Shown here in pieces: positions 10,514 to 21,514 of a stretch of 64,000 nt of DNA; position 1 is the first letter of the stretch; each line of letters starts with the position of its first letter. The stretch spans positions 279,714-343,713 of the forward strand of contig NW_004457297.1 in the NCBI RefSeq assembly GCF_000313135.1, given 5' to 3'. A program made the translations under genes and the position numbers. Below the pieces are notes generated by a model that saw only the letters and a program-made list of their open reading frames with translations, made no database searches and was not told the DNA's origin. The DNA comes from Acanthamoeba castellanii str. Neff (lineage: Eukaryota; Discosea; Longamoebia; Acanthamoebidae).

Positions 10514-11041
10514 ATGCACTTCATACCTACAAGAGCACATTCTTGTGGTACGTACCACGGCAACCATTTGGTGGTGGTGTGTGTGCGTGTGTTCTCATCA
10601 GTGTTCCTCCCAGTGGCTTCACTGGTCCTCCTTTGGGCGCTCCTTGTGGGCGCTATGGGGAGCCCAAACAGCACTGCAGAGCCCGCGTACGTGGACTTCT
10701 GTCGGGGTGGCTGCATCAAGAACATGGGCGTCCCGCAGTGTCCGACTGGAGTCCTCTTCACGAGGCAAACCGGTGAGTGTGTCTCGGGCCAGTTCAAGGA
10801 TTCGACCGGGAATGCCTTTTCAAGCCTCATGGTCCGCCCCATTGCGAACTCGTCCAACTACGCGCTGGACTTCTACGGCGGCGGCGAGTGCCTCAATCTC
10901 CTACAGACCAACGGACCGTATATAAGGGCCTTCTGCTGTCCCACCTCCTTCAGCCTTGGTTGGGCGGTGGTGGGCGGCTTCGTTGTTCGCAATGTAACGG
11001 CTTCTCCCCGTGGCGAAAATGCCCCCATTCGGCTCAACTGA
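10514..11041 (+). CDS. Putative secreted or membrane-anchored Cys-rich protein (175 aa)
   Basis: I do not recognise the family. The ATG at 10514 gives a frame that soon reaches a strongly hydrophobic run (VASLVLLWALLVGAMG), read as a signal peptide or anchor. After it comes a Cys-containing ectodomain with FCRGGC, a QC, an EC and a CC pair, plus several N-glycosylation-type sites such as NST, NSS and NVT. The N-terminal 35 residues before the hydrophobic run are unusually long for a signal peptide. GTACGT at about 10549 could be a donor with acceptors near 10600, so the start region may be spliced. No intron is otherwise required. Export to the cell surface or medium is an inference from these features. 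Confidence 0.5.
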   Translation: MHFIPTRAHSCGTYHGNHLVVVCVRVFSSVFLPVASLVLLWALLVGAMGSPNSTAEPAYVDFCRGGCIKNMGVPQCPTGVLFTRQTGECVSGQFKDSTGNAFSSLMVRPIANSSNYALDFYGGGECLNLLQTNGPYIRAFCCPTSFSLGWAVVGGFVVRNVTASPRGENAPIRLN

Positions 11042-11572
11042 GGCCTCCTTTAGAACACCACCAGTGTAATAAATCTTACGTAGTTTTGTGCAGTGCTTGG
11101 GGAGGGTACACAGACACAAACCTCAGCAAATCTGCCACTGCAGGCCACACAGCACACCACTACCACAGGACCATGATGAGGCGGACGTGACCGAGGCCGG
11201 GCAAGACGCACACGGTACACACCACGCGACACACACATACACACACCACACACACCACACACACCACACACACACATACGATACACCATAATGATCTCGT
11301 CCCTCGTTTCACCAAATCGTGAGCACGAGCGTGGGTTGTTTTGCAATATGGAAAAACTAAGTTTGCGGGCACAGTTCATATCGCTCGGGGGCTTGTTTCT
11401 ATTGACCTCCATGATGATAACGAGGCGGACGTACAGGACCGGGCCGAGCACCATTACCACTCTGTAGGAGCTGTCCTGACGCCTTGCAAAGGAAGAAGCA
11501 ACCAATAAACAACAAGTGCAACACAAAGTGCCTTTTGGGGGCGGGGGTAATGTATTGATCCTTGACAGGACC
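11042..11572. other. Noncoding with CA microsatellite
   Basis: No supported gene. It contains a CACACA-type microsatellite at about 11218-11285. It also holds two loosely similar segments near 11172-11210 and 11408-11450 that share a GAGGCGGACGT core. Confidence 0.45.
11218..11285. repeat. CACA/CACAC microsatellite
   Basis: Irregular ACACACC and CACACA units, about 65 bp. It is not coding. Confidence 0.85.
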
Positions 11573-11720
11573 CTTCAGGATGGGGCTGGGCCGACTGCGA
11601 GGGCGCCCAGGACGGCGGGTGGCAGGCGGTGATGGAGATCATCATCGGCCGACCCGACCCAGAACTCGTCGGGCGCGCAGCTCACCACTGGGTCCAGTAG
11701 CTCGCCGCGCTGCTGTAGGC
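11573..11720 (+). pseudogene. Decayed copy of the 3' end of the 32-kb secreted-protein gene
   Basis: This stretch closely matches the last 150 bp of the gene ending at 32896, including the block coding QDGGWQAVMEIIIG. It has lost bases around GGCCGACCCGACCC and CTCACCACTGGG and has TAG in place of the Trp codon in the WVQW motif. It therefore cannot encode the same tail. Its last bases, GCCGCGCTGCTGTAGGCAAGG, match the partial copy at 33093-33160 rather than the intact gene. No signal peptide or upstream part of the gene is present here, so it is a 3' fragment. Confidence 0.75.
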
Positions 11721-11803
11721 AAGGCCTACTCTTCTCTCTCTCTCTCGACAGAGCACAGAACTCGTTCAGTTGTTCTTTATTTGTTGACCAGAACAACTCT
11801 TTC

Positions 11804-12430
11804 CTACTGAACGGGGATGTTCCACCTGAAGGCGAAGAACTGCTTCTGAACGGAGGTCTGCACGGCCTGCGACCAGAAACGGTACTGAAGGCCGGTGCGA
11901 GTCACATAACTGCGTTCCGTACGGCAACAATCACAGGTTGAAGACGATGAGCTGCGCGTAGGTGAAGGAATTGATATTTATGGGGGGGGGGCGTACGTGT
12001 AGTCGAACACAACGGTGTGGAAGTCGCGGCAGAGCATGGGCTTGCCGAGGGAGTAACGGCCACCATGGTTGTCGATGACGGGGTTGACGCCGAGCTGGGA
12101 GTCAATGGTGATGTCGCCGTTGGAGCGGGTGATGGTGAAGCTGAGGACCGTGTTGTCGAAGCCCTTCTGGGTGAGCTTGGCGTTGAGCAGGTCGATGATG
12201 CCGGCCTCGACCGTGGTGTTGCCCAGATCGACGCTGGACGTGATCTGGAGGAAGTAGTCCCTGAACTCGAGGAACTGGGCGCGCTCGGCCCAGAAGGCGT
12301 TGAACGAGGCGAAGGCCGGCTGGGTCGAATCCCACTTGCTGTCCTCGCAGAACTCTTCCACGTCGGTGTAGGCCATGGCCGACCCAAGCAGGGCCGCCAC
12401 GAGCACGACGAAGAGGGCAGACGCCTTCAT
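11804..12430 (-). CDS. Secreted protein of unknown family (193 aa, one intron)
   Basis: The ATG at 12428-12430 begins MKASALFVVLVAALLGSAMA, a typical cleavable signal peptide. The mature part is soluble, with FCEDSKWD near the start, an N-glycosylation-type NTT, and SNGDITIDSQLG in the middle. Removing a GT-AG intron at 11952-11996 (45 bp, with a run of ten Cs) joins the exons in phase. The second exon adds a Cys cluster and an aromatic/Gln-rich tail ending FFAFRWNIPVQ with a stop at 11804. Without splicing the frame ends soon after FDYTYAPPP, so the intron model gives a more complete product. I do not recognise a domain. Secretion is inferred from the N-terminus alone. Confidence 0.7.
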
Positions 12431-12899
12431 AGTAGTAGTAGGTGGTAGTAGGGAAAGGGTAGCTGACTGGGTGGTAGGTGAATGTAGAGTTTGGCAGAAG
12501 AGGCACCGGTCAGTATTTAACTGGTGGCAGGCCTGTGTGTCCGAGCCAACGGCAGGCCAAGCGACGTGCGGAAGTTCACCAGGAGCACGTCGTGGCGGCC
12601 CACGGAGGCGCTGGAGCTGCAGATCGCATGATCGGCGTCGGCCACCGTGGGCTCAATAGTCATGTTTGTCGTGGCCGGGACCTCAAGCCACCACTGGCTA
12701 TTGGGCAACGGACTGACCAATCGCACAACACCGCCACTCGGACGCAAGCACACGCGTCGGATAATAACACCATTGGCGCAACCAGAACATGTTTGTTGCA
12801 CCACGCATCTTAGGCGGTTTGGCCTACATCTCGCCGTGCTACCATTATTTTAAACAGCGCCTATGCCACACGCATGTTCTCGCACCTGTTGCGGCGGTC
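12431..12899. other. Intergenic region
   Basis: No supported gene. A 95-codon minus-strand frame (12517-12804) is present but lacks recognisable features. The region includes the 5' flank of the secreted-protein gene ending at 11804. Confidence 0.4.
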
Positions 12900-15590
12900 C
12901 TATGCGGTCTGGTGCTCCGGTGTAGTGTGGGCGCGTGTGTCCTCGAAGATGAGGCCCATGTCGTCGCCGGCGGAGACCACTCGCGCGGGCTCTCGCCTTC
13001 CCCTGCCTCTGCGGGCTGAGCCGCCGCGACAGCACAGGAGCGCAGACGCGGAGGCCCCGAGGGAGGACGGCAGAGACATGGGTCCATTGAGTACCGGCAT
13101 CGGCCGGTGCGCGTCGACGACGACCCACACGACGGCCAGCACGACCGACATCCCCGCCACCGCGGCAAAGAACATGCACGAGCACTCGAAGCCGCATTGG
13201 TCATTGAGGTACCCTGCATGTCGCCCGCACACGTGAGCCGATATACGACCGCACACGCGCACACGACCGCACACGCGCACACTTTACCTGCTAGGGGCGT
13301 GGCGCCCAGGAGAGAAAGGTTGATGGCCGAGGAGGAGTGGGCGAAGGCCATGCCCTCCTGCCTGGGGTCGACGAGTACGGCGATGCAGGGCCAGACGGCG
13401 GCCGGCATGAGCGACAGGTGGACGCCCAGGATCAGCACCCCCACCAGCAGCGGGAGCTCGGTGAATCCCAACAGCAGGAACCCCACCACAGCCAAGCTGT
13501 TCCCCAAGACCACTACAGATCCATCGGTTAACACGACACGCACGGCACGCACGGCACGCACGGCACGCACGGCACGCACGGCACGCACGACACGCATGTG
13601 GATGTACCCATCCATCCCTTCTTGCCAGTACAGTCGACGAGGTATCCGAAGAACGGCGAGCACACGAGGCAGACGATGTCGATCACGCTCAGGTAGAACC
13701 CGGCGTCCTCCTGCGAGAGGCCGTACTTGATGGAAATCTGCTCGGTCGAGACCGAGCGGAAGGAGTAGATCGCCGTGTAGATCAACGTCACCACCACGAT
13801 GCCCAGCCTACAACACAACATTCGTCGCGTGTGCCGCACACTGAGCCACACACACGACACACGGCGCACACGCGACGCACACACGACACACACCACGCGC
13901 GGCGTACCAATAAATGGCTGGCAGGGCTACGATGCTGCGGAGGATGTCGATGAGAGTGGATTGAATGTTGTGTGGCTTCGTGGGCACGAGAATCGGCTCT
14001 GGCGAGGGGGCGGGCGAGGCGGGTGTCGACGACGACTCGGGGTCGGGCGGAGAAACGGAAAGAAGCCGCTCAGCTGTCGCATTGGCGCGCCGGGGAGAGG
14101 GGCGGTCGCGCTTGGACGCCCAGTCGACCCCGGCGTAGACCAGGATCGCGCCCAGCGAGAACACGCACATGAGGAATGCTGTGTGGAATGTGCTGATGTC
14201 AGCAGAAATGGGAGAGAGAAAGAGAGAAGCGAAGCCAAACAAAGCGAAAAGCGAAAAGCGAAAAGCGAAAAGCGAAAAGCGAACCGAACCACAGGGCGTA
14301 GACGTAGTGACCGGTCTGCTCGGCAATCCTCGATTCGGCGTTGAAGGCGAGGATCGGCCCAAATCGCGACACCGACTACAGAAGAAGAAGAAGAAGAAGA
14401 AGACAAGCGTGAGCGTTTGTTTGGGGGCTGAACGCACGTGCCACGGCTGACAGGTCGGTACGTACAATGGTGATGGCCATCGCCGTCGCCAGGAACCGGC
14501 TTTCGCCGAACCACTCCACGCACATGCTGCTCTGCGCCACTGATCGCACGACACGACACACGCGAATCGCACGTGAAGCTCAAGCTGTGTGTGTGGTATA
14601 TGTGGTGTGGGTGTGTGGGTGTGGGTGTGGGTGTGGGTGTGTGGGTGTGGTGTGTGTGTGTGGGTGTGTACCGTAGGAGGATTCGGCGCCCAGGCCAAAC
14701 ACGAAGCGGCCCAGGAGCATGAAGAGGAAAGTCGCGGTGTACGCGGAATCGGAGGAACCGGTGCGCAAGGTGGGTGCGATGGCTACGATGAACGTGCCCA
14801 GCACGGTCAGCGACAGAAAAAGGAGCGCGCTGTTGCGATTGCCCAGCCGGTCGATCACGTAGCCGCTCAATACGAGCAGCACTGTGTGTCGATGCGATCA
14901 GTCCAGTTGTAATGCTTCTGGTGTGTGCGTGTGCGCGTGCGCGTGCGCGTGCGCGTGCGTGTGCGGTGGTGTATACCGATGTTGGGAATGGCGTAGGAGG
15001 AATAGAGGAAGCCAAAGCGGAACGAGTTCAGGTCGAGGTCCTGTTTGATGTAGGTCTCGAGCGCAGCGATGGAGTCGTAGGCAAAGTAGGAGCCCACGCT
15101 GAGCAGGGAGATGCAGGCGAGTATGGCGGCCCGGACCAGCCACGAGGCCCGGTGGGCGGCGCTGATCTTGCCCTCGCGCTTGGCCCACTCGCGCCGCCTC
15201 TTGGCCTTCTCCTTCTTTGCGCGCTCTTTCTCGGTCTTCCTCTTTCTCTTTTCCTTCGTGTGGACCTCTCGCTTCTTCTTCACTAGCGCCACCGTCGGGT
15301 CATCGTCGGTGTCTTCCTCCAACTCTGGAATAAATAAAGTGTGCATAAATAAATAAATTAAAAATCAATAAGACATAATAATAAATAGAAAAGGGAATAA
15401 ACAGCAGCCATCGCGTGCGCTGGGCCTGACCTGGAGATAGCTGGAGAGGGGTCAGCTTTCACTAATGATGGAACTTAGTAACCTTGATTTAAGTTAGGGC
15501 GTGCACCAGTGGTTCTGTGGCAGTGGCGCTGGGACTTTCTTCATCGAGGTCATCGGACAGGCCACTTCCTTCCGTGCTGGGCGCGTACAT
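12900..15590 (-). CDS. MFSD1: MFSD1-type major facilitator (lysosomal dipeptide transporter family), nine exons
   Basis: A 12-helix transporter like animal MFSD1, which exports dipeptides from lysosomes with its partner GLMP; the function here is inferred from family. Phase-consistent exons: 15590-15507, 15323-14977, 14881-14672, 14539-14466, then five more to a stop at 12900. The N-terminus has acidic then Lys/Arg-rich cytosolic sequence. TM1 contains LLSVGSYFAYDSIAALETYI, followed by SYAIPNI, the loop YVIDRLGNRN, GRFVFGLGAESSY and VAQSSMCVEWFGESRFLATA, all matching MFSD1 landmarks. A long Ser/Pro linker separates the two six-helix halves. The second half shows SVSTEQISIKYGLSQEDAG and FFGYLVDCTGKKG. 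Introns carry several simple repeats. A clear acidic dileucine sorting motif was not found, although EPLLEED sits at the exon 1-2 junction. Confidence 0.88.
13541..13592. repeat. 9-bp tandem repeat in an MFSD1 intron
   Basis: About five copies of CACGGCACG lie between the exon ending in CTGKKGWM and the exon starting VVLGNSL of the minus-strand transporter gene. Confidence 0.8.
14243..14283. repeat. 7-bp tandem repeat GCGAAAA in an MFSD1 intron
   Basis: Five to six copies of GCGAAAA lie just inside the intron that follows the exon reading GHYVYALWF on the minus strand. A GAA-rich run lies in the next intron. Confidence 0.8.
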
Positions 15591-15643
15591 CTTGGAGCGT
15601 GCTATTTTATTTATATTTCTATATTATTTTTATTTCTTTTCTT

Positions 15644-16081
15644 TTACGTCACGGGATGAGGGAAGGCAGCGGAGAGCCGGCCGAGCAGGCGATCGTGGAA
15701 CGCTTGGCGATAGAGCGGACTCTCAGTCATGAGGAGCGCCTGCATGGTATCGTAGCATCGCCTGCTGCCCTCTTCGTGATTTCGGAGATCCGCAAACTGC
15801 GCCTCGGACGAAGCAGCATCCTCAAGCTCGCCCAGCACCTGCCGCACGTGCAACGCTCAGCGATGGTCCATCTCACCGCCCCATCTTCCTCTTTTCTTGT
15901 GTACCTTCCAGCCGCGGGTCGACAGTTCAATGCAAAGAGGAGTGCCCTCGAGCGTGGTGACAGCCACGTAGGCCCTCTCCCCTGGCGCCCCACGGGATTT
16001 GGTCCATCGCGAGGTGCCGATGTGCTTCACCCCAAACCCAAACTCTTCAGCCAGTTGGCTCAGCTCGGCCTCCACGTCCAT
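15644..16081 (-). CDS. GSKIP: Stand-alone GSKIP-domain protein (123 aa, one intron)
   Basis: Matches GSK3-beta interaction protein, a small protein that binds GSK3 and, in animals, PKA through an RII-binding region. Exon 16081-15905 and exon 15838-15644 join in phase 0 across a 66-bp GT-AG intron. The first exon has MDVEAELSQLAEEFGFGVKH and a strand pair AYVAVTTLEGTPLCIEL then STRGWK. The second has a helix and the C-terminal SPLYRQAFHDRLLGRL, the counterpart of the GSK3-binding helix of human GSKIP (SPAYREAF...LLQRL). The length is close to human GSKIP (139 aa). The start is placed at the ATG at 16081 by alignment to the family core; an in-frame ATG at 16216 would add 45 residues. The domain also occurs in CLU proteins, but nothing else of CLU is here. 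Confidence 0.85.
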
Positions 16082-16641
16082 CAGCAGATTTGAGTTGCGA
16101 TTCTCTAGCTTCCTGTCCGCAAAAAATGTCTGTGTTATTTCGCGCCAAAACGCTTCGGCAAACGCAACGCAAATTGCAACGCTATGGATCAACGTCTTTG
16201 GCGGGAACATTACCATCTTGGCGGGAAACGCGAAAATGAACCTAGATGATCTTCAGATGAGTCGTTGTTCGATCTTGCACCTGGAAAGGCCAGAGGTCGC
16301 GCAAGCAGCGGTAGAGGGAGGATATACAGAACAATGATGATGATTAACAAAACGTTGGAGACCCCTGGCTGGGGAGAGACAAAAAAGAAGGGGGAAAAAA
16401 CACCACCTCGCCGATTCTCGCTCGCATCGCGTAGAGAGGGCGCACCCCGAGCCCCTTTGCTCATCCTCTCCCTCAAGTCCTCCTCCTCTTCAGTTGTCGC
16501 CGTTGCCATCGTCGGTTGTTGTTGTTGTACCGGGTGGGCGGTGCTCCCTTTTCTTCTTCCTCCTCTTGTTCGGTTGGTGATGCTGCGTCTTGTGTAGTGT
16601 ACTTCGCTTGCTGGTCCGTTCGGTTCCGGAGTGGATGGCGC
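16082..16641. other. Intergenic, cyclin A to GSKIP
   Basis: Holds the 3' flank of cyclin A and the 5' flank of the GSKIP gene, both on the minus strand. No gene is supported; small frames on both strands look random. Confidence 0.4.
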
Positions 16642-18292
16642 TCACAGCACTTGAGGTGGCGCGATCTTAGAGACCTTCTGGAAGCGCTGGTGGGCGTACT
16701 TCTCGTGGATTGCCTGCAGGTTGCACTTGGGCGCGTTGATCTGGAGCTGATGGAGATCGCGCACGCACTGCTGGAAGGTCGGGTCCTGAAGTCGGTAGCT
16801 GGTGTAGAAGTCGAGCGTGGGCGTCTGTCGAGTCGATGGATGTCATTGCGTTGAGCGGGGTTAGGAGCGCGGTCTTTCGAAAATGGTGAGGACCAACGTT
16901 GTGTGCGAGGAGACTGTACCCAGGGTTCTCGTTCGAGCGTACGCAAAGAGAGGAAGACGGAGGCGGCGGCCACCATCGACGGAAGGTACTGCAGGAAGTT
17001 GTACTCGAGGAGTGAGATCTCGCAGAGGTAGCTTGCCAGGAAAGCTAGGGTGAGGTCGGCTCCCGCGGCCTTGAGGTAGCGCCTCAAGAAGACCTTCGCT
17101 GTGGCCGCAGTCAGCGTGAAGCCGAGCGCGTTGAGAATCGAGACCTCCATCAGCAGGACCTGTGAGGGTGAAGCCGTCAGATCATTGCGTTCGCTCGTTA
17201 TCGGAGCCGCGGTCGGGATTTGAGAAAAGATGCGGGCTGGGCAGATGCGGATCTCGAGATTGGAAGGTACCTCTTCTCGGGAGTAGGTGTTGGCGGATAT
17301 GTACACAAACTCGTCGACGGCGGGAGCGAAGATGCCCTCGTACTTGGACGCGATCAGCATGCATGCGACCCCCACGAGCTGGAATTTTCGCCTATCCACA
17401 GGGCAGGTAGCTGCGAATCTGTCGAGGTAGTTGACTGCGAGGAAGAGAGTCTCCGAGGAAAGCTCATACTCTTCGGCGACCTCGACCAACCAATCCACCA
17501 AGATGCCTCGCATGGCCGGTGTGAGATTGGTCTGCACCACCTCCATGTAGTTATGGTGCGGCAGTCTCAAGCGAACCTGCATACATAGAACAAGGCGAGA
17601 AGGTCAACAACGTGCCATCATTGAATTGGCCATTTCGAGCGAATTGAGTTGACCAATGGTCGTAATGACAAGTGCAGCGCACGTACCTCGTTCTCGCGAA
17701 GGTATTCAAAAATGGAGTGGACGTAGTCAGTGACCCACTGGGGATCGTTCTCGTCGACCTCGTCGATGTTCAGGCAGCCCATCGGCAGCAGTATCTTCTC
17801 CTTCTGCACCGGTACCACAATCGTCGCCTCCACCACCTCCTCTTCCTTGATGCCCTTTTCCACTTCGGCCTCCCTCTCCACTTCTTCCTCCTCATCGACG
17901 AAGACGGCATGTGAAGGATCGAGGTCGCCCATGTCTACACTCTGATTGACGCCAGCCGATTCGATCTCCATCGCCGAGACTGAGAGTCGGGGCTCCTTCC
18001 GTCGACCGAGGCTCGATTTCCTTCGCGGGGCGTCATCTTGGCCAGGCTTGGGGGCGGGATTGACCTTCGATGTAAGGGACTGGGTAGATGAAATCTTGGA
18101 CTTCTTCACCGCGTTGCCCGTCTTGCCGCTGCTCGATGAAGCGGCCTTGTTGGTCAGGTTGCCCAGCGCCGTCCTCGGCTCGCCGGTTCGGAAATCCTTG
18201 GCAAGACGTGCCGTCGATGTGTTGGGCTGCTGGGCGGCGGGCTTGGCTGCTCCCGCGGAGGAGGCGAACGCCGCGAATGTATGGTTGAACAT
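16642..18292 (-). CDS. Cyclin A (444 aa, four exons)
   Basis: A mitotic/S-phase cyclin that activates a Cdk. Four exons join in phase: 18292-17687, 17576-17271, 17159-16920 and 16824-16642. The N-terminal 200 residues are disordered and carry RTALGNLTN at residues 40-48, a good destruction box (RxxL...N) for APC/C-dependent degradation. The cyclin box begins near MRGILVDWLVEVAEEY, the hallmark of A/B cyclins, and includes LVGVACMLIASKYEGIF. The second cyclin fold starts at VLLMEVSILNALGFTL and closes with WTPTLDFYTSYRLQDPTFQQ. The MRGILVDWLVEV form and the PTL.FYTSY segment favour cyclin A over B. Length suits the family. A KRK/RRK-type basic patch in the N-terminal region may act in nuclear import. 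It is divergent from the COX15 gene across a shared upstream region of about 760 bp. Confidence 0.95.
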
Positions 18293-19052
18293 TGGGGGCG
18301 TGCGAGAGGGAAGGCTAACAATTGGAGACGCACAATCGATCGATCAATCGAGCCGAGAAGGGGCGCGCGGGAGCAACGAAGCGTGGTCTAGCTTTCTTGT
18401 CTGCTGGGGGAAATAATTATGGCGGGACAGAGGCCCATAAAGGCGCGCACCAAGCCCCATAGCCACCAGGCAGCTCTTCCTCACGTAACGGACCCTCGCG
18501 CTTCGCGCGGGAAGCGTTGTTATTTGTTGTTGGTGCGTTCGCTGGCGGTCTTCGCGTGTACATTACCGACCTCGGCAGCAGCAGATCGCATACATTCATG
18601 ACATTCATCCATTTTTACCTTTTTGGGCAGAAGTTCTGGCTGTTTTCGCGCACGTCTAGGCGTGATTTCCCAATCACACAATTTTTGCTGTGAAACGAAA
18701 AATGTCAACGTCGCTCCTCAGATCCGAAGCGGCATATTTGAGAATTCGTTGCAGATGAACGAATATAGTACGGAATGTGAGGAATTACTGCATTTCTTCA
18801 ATTCTCGGACATTTAAAGAAGCAAACACGAACGCAACGCTGCCGTCATCCAAGCCATTTATTTACCAACCGATCATCGATGATGCAACGACTCAGCAGAC
18901 CAAGAAGCACTTGGACCACCTTCTCCGGCGGCGTAGAGCGTGCAGGGCTCTTTGGGACGGCGAGAAGCGGCTCGTCTTCACTCTCGCGGACCCTCTTCGC
19001 CGCCACTTGCCCTCCATCACGCGCACTGACAGTCGCTGGACGTTTGGCACCG
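18293..19052. promoter_or_regulatory. Shared 5' region between cyclin A (minus) and COX15 (plus)
   Basis: The two start codons at 18292 and 19053 point away from each other, so this 760-bp stretch should hold both promoters. Open frames in it (for example plus 18623-19147 and minus 18845-19108) overlap the first COX15 exon and show no family features. No TATA element is convincing. Confidence 0.5.
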
Positions 19053-21279
19053 ATGCGTACCTCTTCAAGTGGCGTAGCTCCCCTGTTCACCTCTGCCAGG
19101 TACGCCACCGTTTAATCTTCCGATTTTTCCGACCAATCTTCTGTTGAATTTTGTTTTCATTTTTACCATTTAGCAAACAAGTTGATTATATTTTTTTTTA
19201 TTTTCTGGTGGTAATAATTCAATTATTAATACCGTTTTTCCAAGTATAATCCGTGTTACGTATGCTCGAGTATGTGCCGGCGCCAACCAGACGTGTTGGT
19301 GACTCACCTTTCCACCGCAGGCCCGGAATCGCCGCACGCGTGTTCCCGCGACTCGCCACAGCAACGAACGGTGCGGCCCTTCGGCCCGCCACCTTGCTGA
19401 GGCGAGCCAACTCCACCGTCACGCACCAGGCCACCCAGCCCGGCGTTATGCCGAGTACGCAGTGCTGCCAACAGCCAACAGCCAACACAATCTGACCAGC
19501 GCCTCTTCGTGTGCCGTGCCTGTGCAGAGGTGGCCGCAGCGACATGGCACGACGTGCCCACGTCGATGAAGGTGTGGATCGCCGGCTGCACGGCCACCGT
19601 CTTCGGCATGGTCGTCGTCGGCGGACTCACCCGCCTGACCGAGTCTGGCCTCTCCATGGTACACTTCTGCCACTCCCGTCAAGTCTTTGTGAATTCGCAC
19701 TCACACGCCTCTGCTGCTCGCCAGGTGGACTGGGGCGTGCTGCAGATGAAGCCGCCCATCACCCAGGAGGAGTGGGAGGCCGAGTTCGATAAATACAAGC
19801 AGTTCCCCGAATACAAGAAGTACGGCTCTATTTATGTTTATGATTATTATGATTATTATTATGAATAAGCATTTATTGAATATCACAAAACGGTGGCAGG
19901 CTCAACTCCAAGATGACGGTCGAGGAGTTCAAGAGTATCTACTACTATGAGTGGGCTCATCGCAACCTCGGTCGCTTCCTCGGTGCCGCGTACACGCTGC
20001 CCCTCCTCTATTTCACCGCGCGCGGCCACGTCCGGGGCCCTCTCCGCACACGGCTCTACGCCATCGCCGCAGGCATCGGCTTCCAGGTGCACCCTCCTCG
20101 CTCTCTGGTACCTCTGGCGCCCATCATCTGCGTCTAATGTTGTGACGGCAAAAAAGGGCCTCCTGGGCTGGTACATGGTCAAGTCCGGTCTGGTCGAGAA
20201 GGACCACCCGCGTGTGAGCCAGTACCGGTTGGCCGCGCACCTGGGCTCCGCGTTCGTTCTCTACACGGCCATGCTGTGGACCACGTTCGACTTTGTCCTC
20301 ACGCCGCTCACCACCACCGCCAAGCTCACCACGTCCGCCGCGGCTTCGGCAGCCGCCGCGTCCGGTACCCCACCACCACACCACCACGCCGTCGGCGGAA
20401 TTAATTTTTCACTCACCGCCTCCGGTCTGCTTCGACCACACAGCGCCGACCGTGCTCAAGCTGCAGGCCAAGATGCGGAAGTACGCGCACGGCGTGGCCG
20501 GTCTCGTCTTTCTCACCGCCATCTCTGGTACGGCAGGCTTACGCGCTTCACGCCACACACCATGACCCTGCTCGGCCCGGGTGTTTCGCTGACTCGTACT
20601 TTCGCCCCAGGCGCCTTCGTCGCGGGGCTCGACGCGGGTCTCATCTACACCGACTTCCCCTACATGGGCGGCCAGCTCGTGCCAAATGAGATTCTCGACA
20701 TGGTACGACGCTCCACACTGCCTCCCCCCCAATGTCGACGTCCTACTTAGTCCCCCCAATCTCGTCGTGATCGCAGGACCCCAAGTGGCGCAACTTCACC
20801 GAGAACGATGTAACGGTGCAGTTCCAGCACCGTGTCTTGGGTATCACCACCTTCTCCTCTATTGTCGCCATGTGGCTGTGGTCCAGAAAGGTAACCCCCT
20901 CGGCCCCGCACGTTGAACACTTTTTTCTTAACTTTCTTTTTTGGCGGCGTTGACGAACCACATCAACCCCCCCCCCGATCAATGGGCGTCGCCAGGTCCC
21001 GCTCCCACCGCGTTCTCGTCTGGCCATGAACGCGTTGCTGGGCATGGCGTCGCTGCAAGTCACCCTGGGCATTGCCACCCTCTACACGCTCGTCATGACC
21101 CACGTCGCCGCCACCCACCAGGTACCACTCTCCTGTCCCTTACCACCCCAACACTACCATGATCGCCCCCTCTTTGCTCATTCACGGCACCGGCACCACG
21201 CCCATAATAGGCCGGCTCTCTCACGCTCCTCTCGATCGCCACATGGCTCATGCACGAGCTCAAGCGCCTCCCGAAGTAG
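19053..21279 (+). CDS. COX15: Heme A synthase, mitochondrial (428 aa, 11 exons)
   Basis: Converts heme O to heme A for cytochrome c oxidase, in the inner mitochondrial membrane. All junctions are GT-AG and phase-consistent: 19053-19099, 19321-19454, 19528-19658, 19725-19819, 19900-20086, 20157-20364, 20444-20527, 20611-20702, 20777-20890, 20996-21121 and 21211-21279. The N-terminus is Arg/Ser/Ala-rich and free of acidic residues, as expected for mitochondrial import. Core motifs: [75 protein letters not shown] and ATHQAGSLTLL. The four conserved His (EWAH, LAAH, FQH, ATH) that bind heme in the CtaA/COX15 family are present. Length is close to the human protein (410 aa). The first small exon was chosen because it joins in phase and completes the presequence. 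Confidence 0.97.
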
Positions 21280-21514
21280 GAGCTGATCAATGTGAACAAG
21301 TCCCACGGTCCCAGCCAGGAAGAACGTCAACGGCACGCTACTGCGTGCTTTTGTATTTACTCGTTTCCCCCATACTATGGAGTCAAGTCAACTCTGATCA
21401 TTTGCTGCGCCCGCATTCGAACCCCTTCCTTTGCGGCCCAGCCACACCGTGTGGCCCGTGATAATGAGCGCCATTGGTTTGAGGCAGGGCCGGTCGAAGA
21501 TGTCGTGTAGCTGA

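Noticed and set aside
12517..12804. 95-codon minus-strand frame
   Set aside because: No family features, no clear splice partners, and it overlaps other random frames.
18623..19147. 174-codon plus-strand frame before COX15
   Set aside because: It overlaps the first COX15 exon in another frame and reads as random sequence; the COX15 exon model is phase-consistent through all 11 exons.
21405..21440. TTCGAA-containing stretch resembling a tRNA T-loop
   Set aside because: The arms next to it do not pair as a T-stem and no acceptor stem can be formed.
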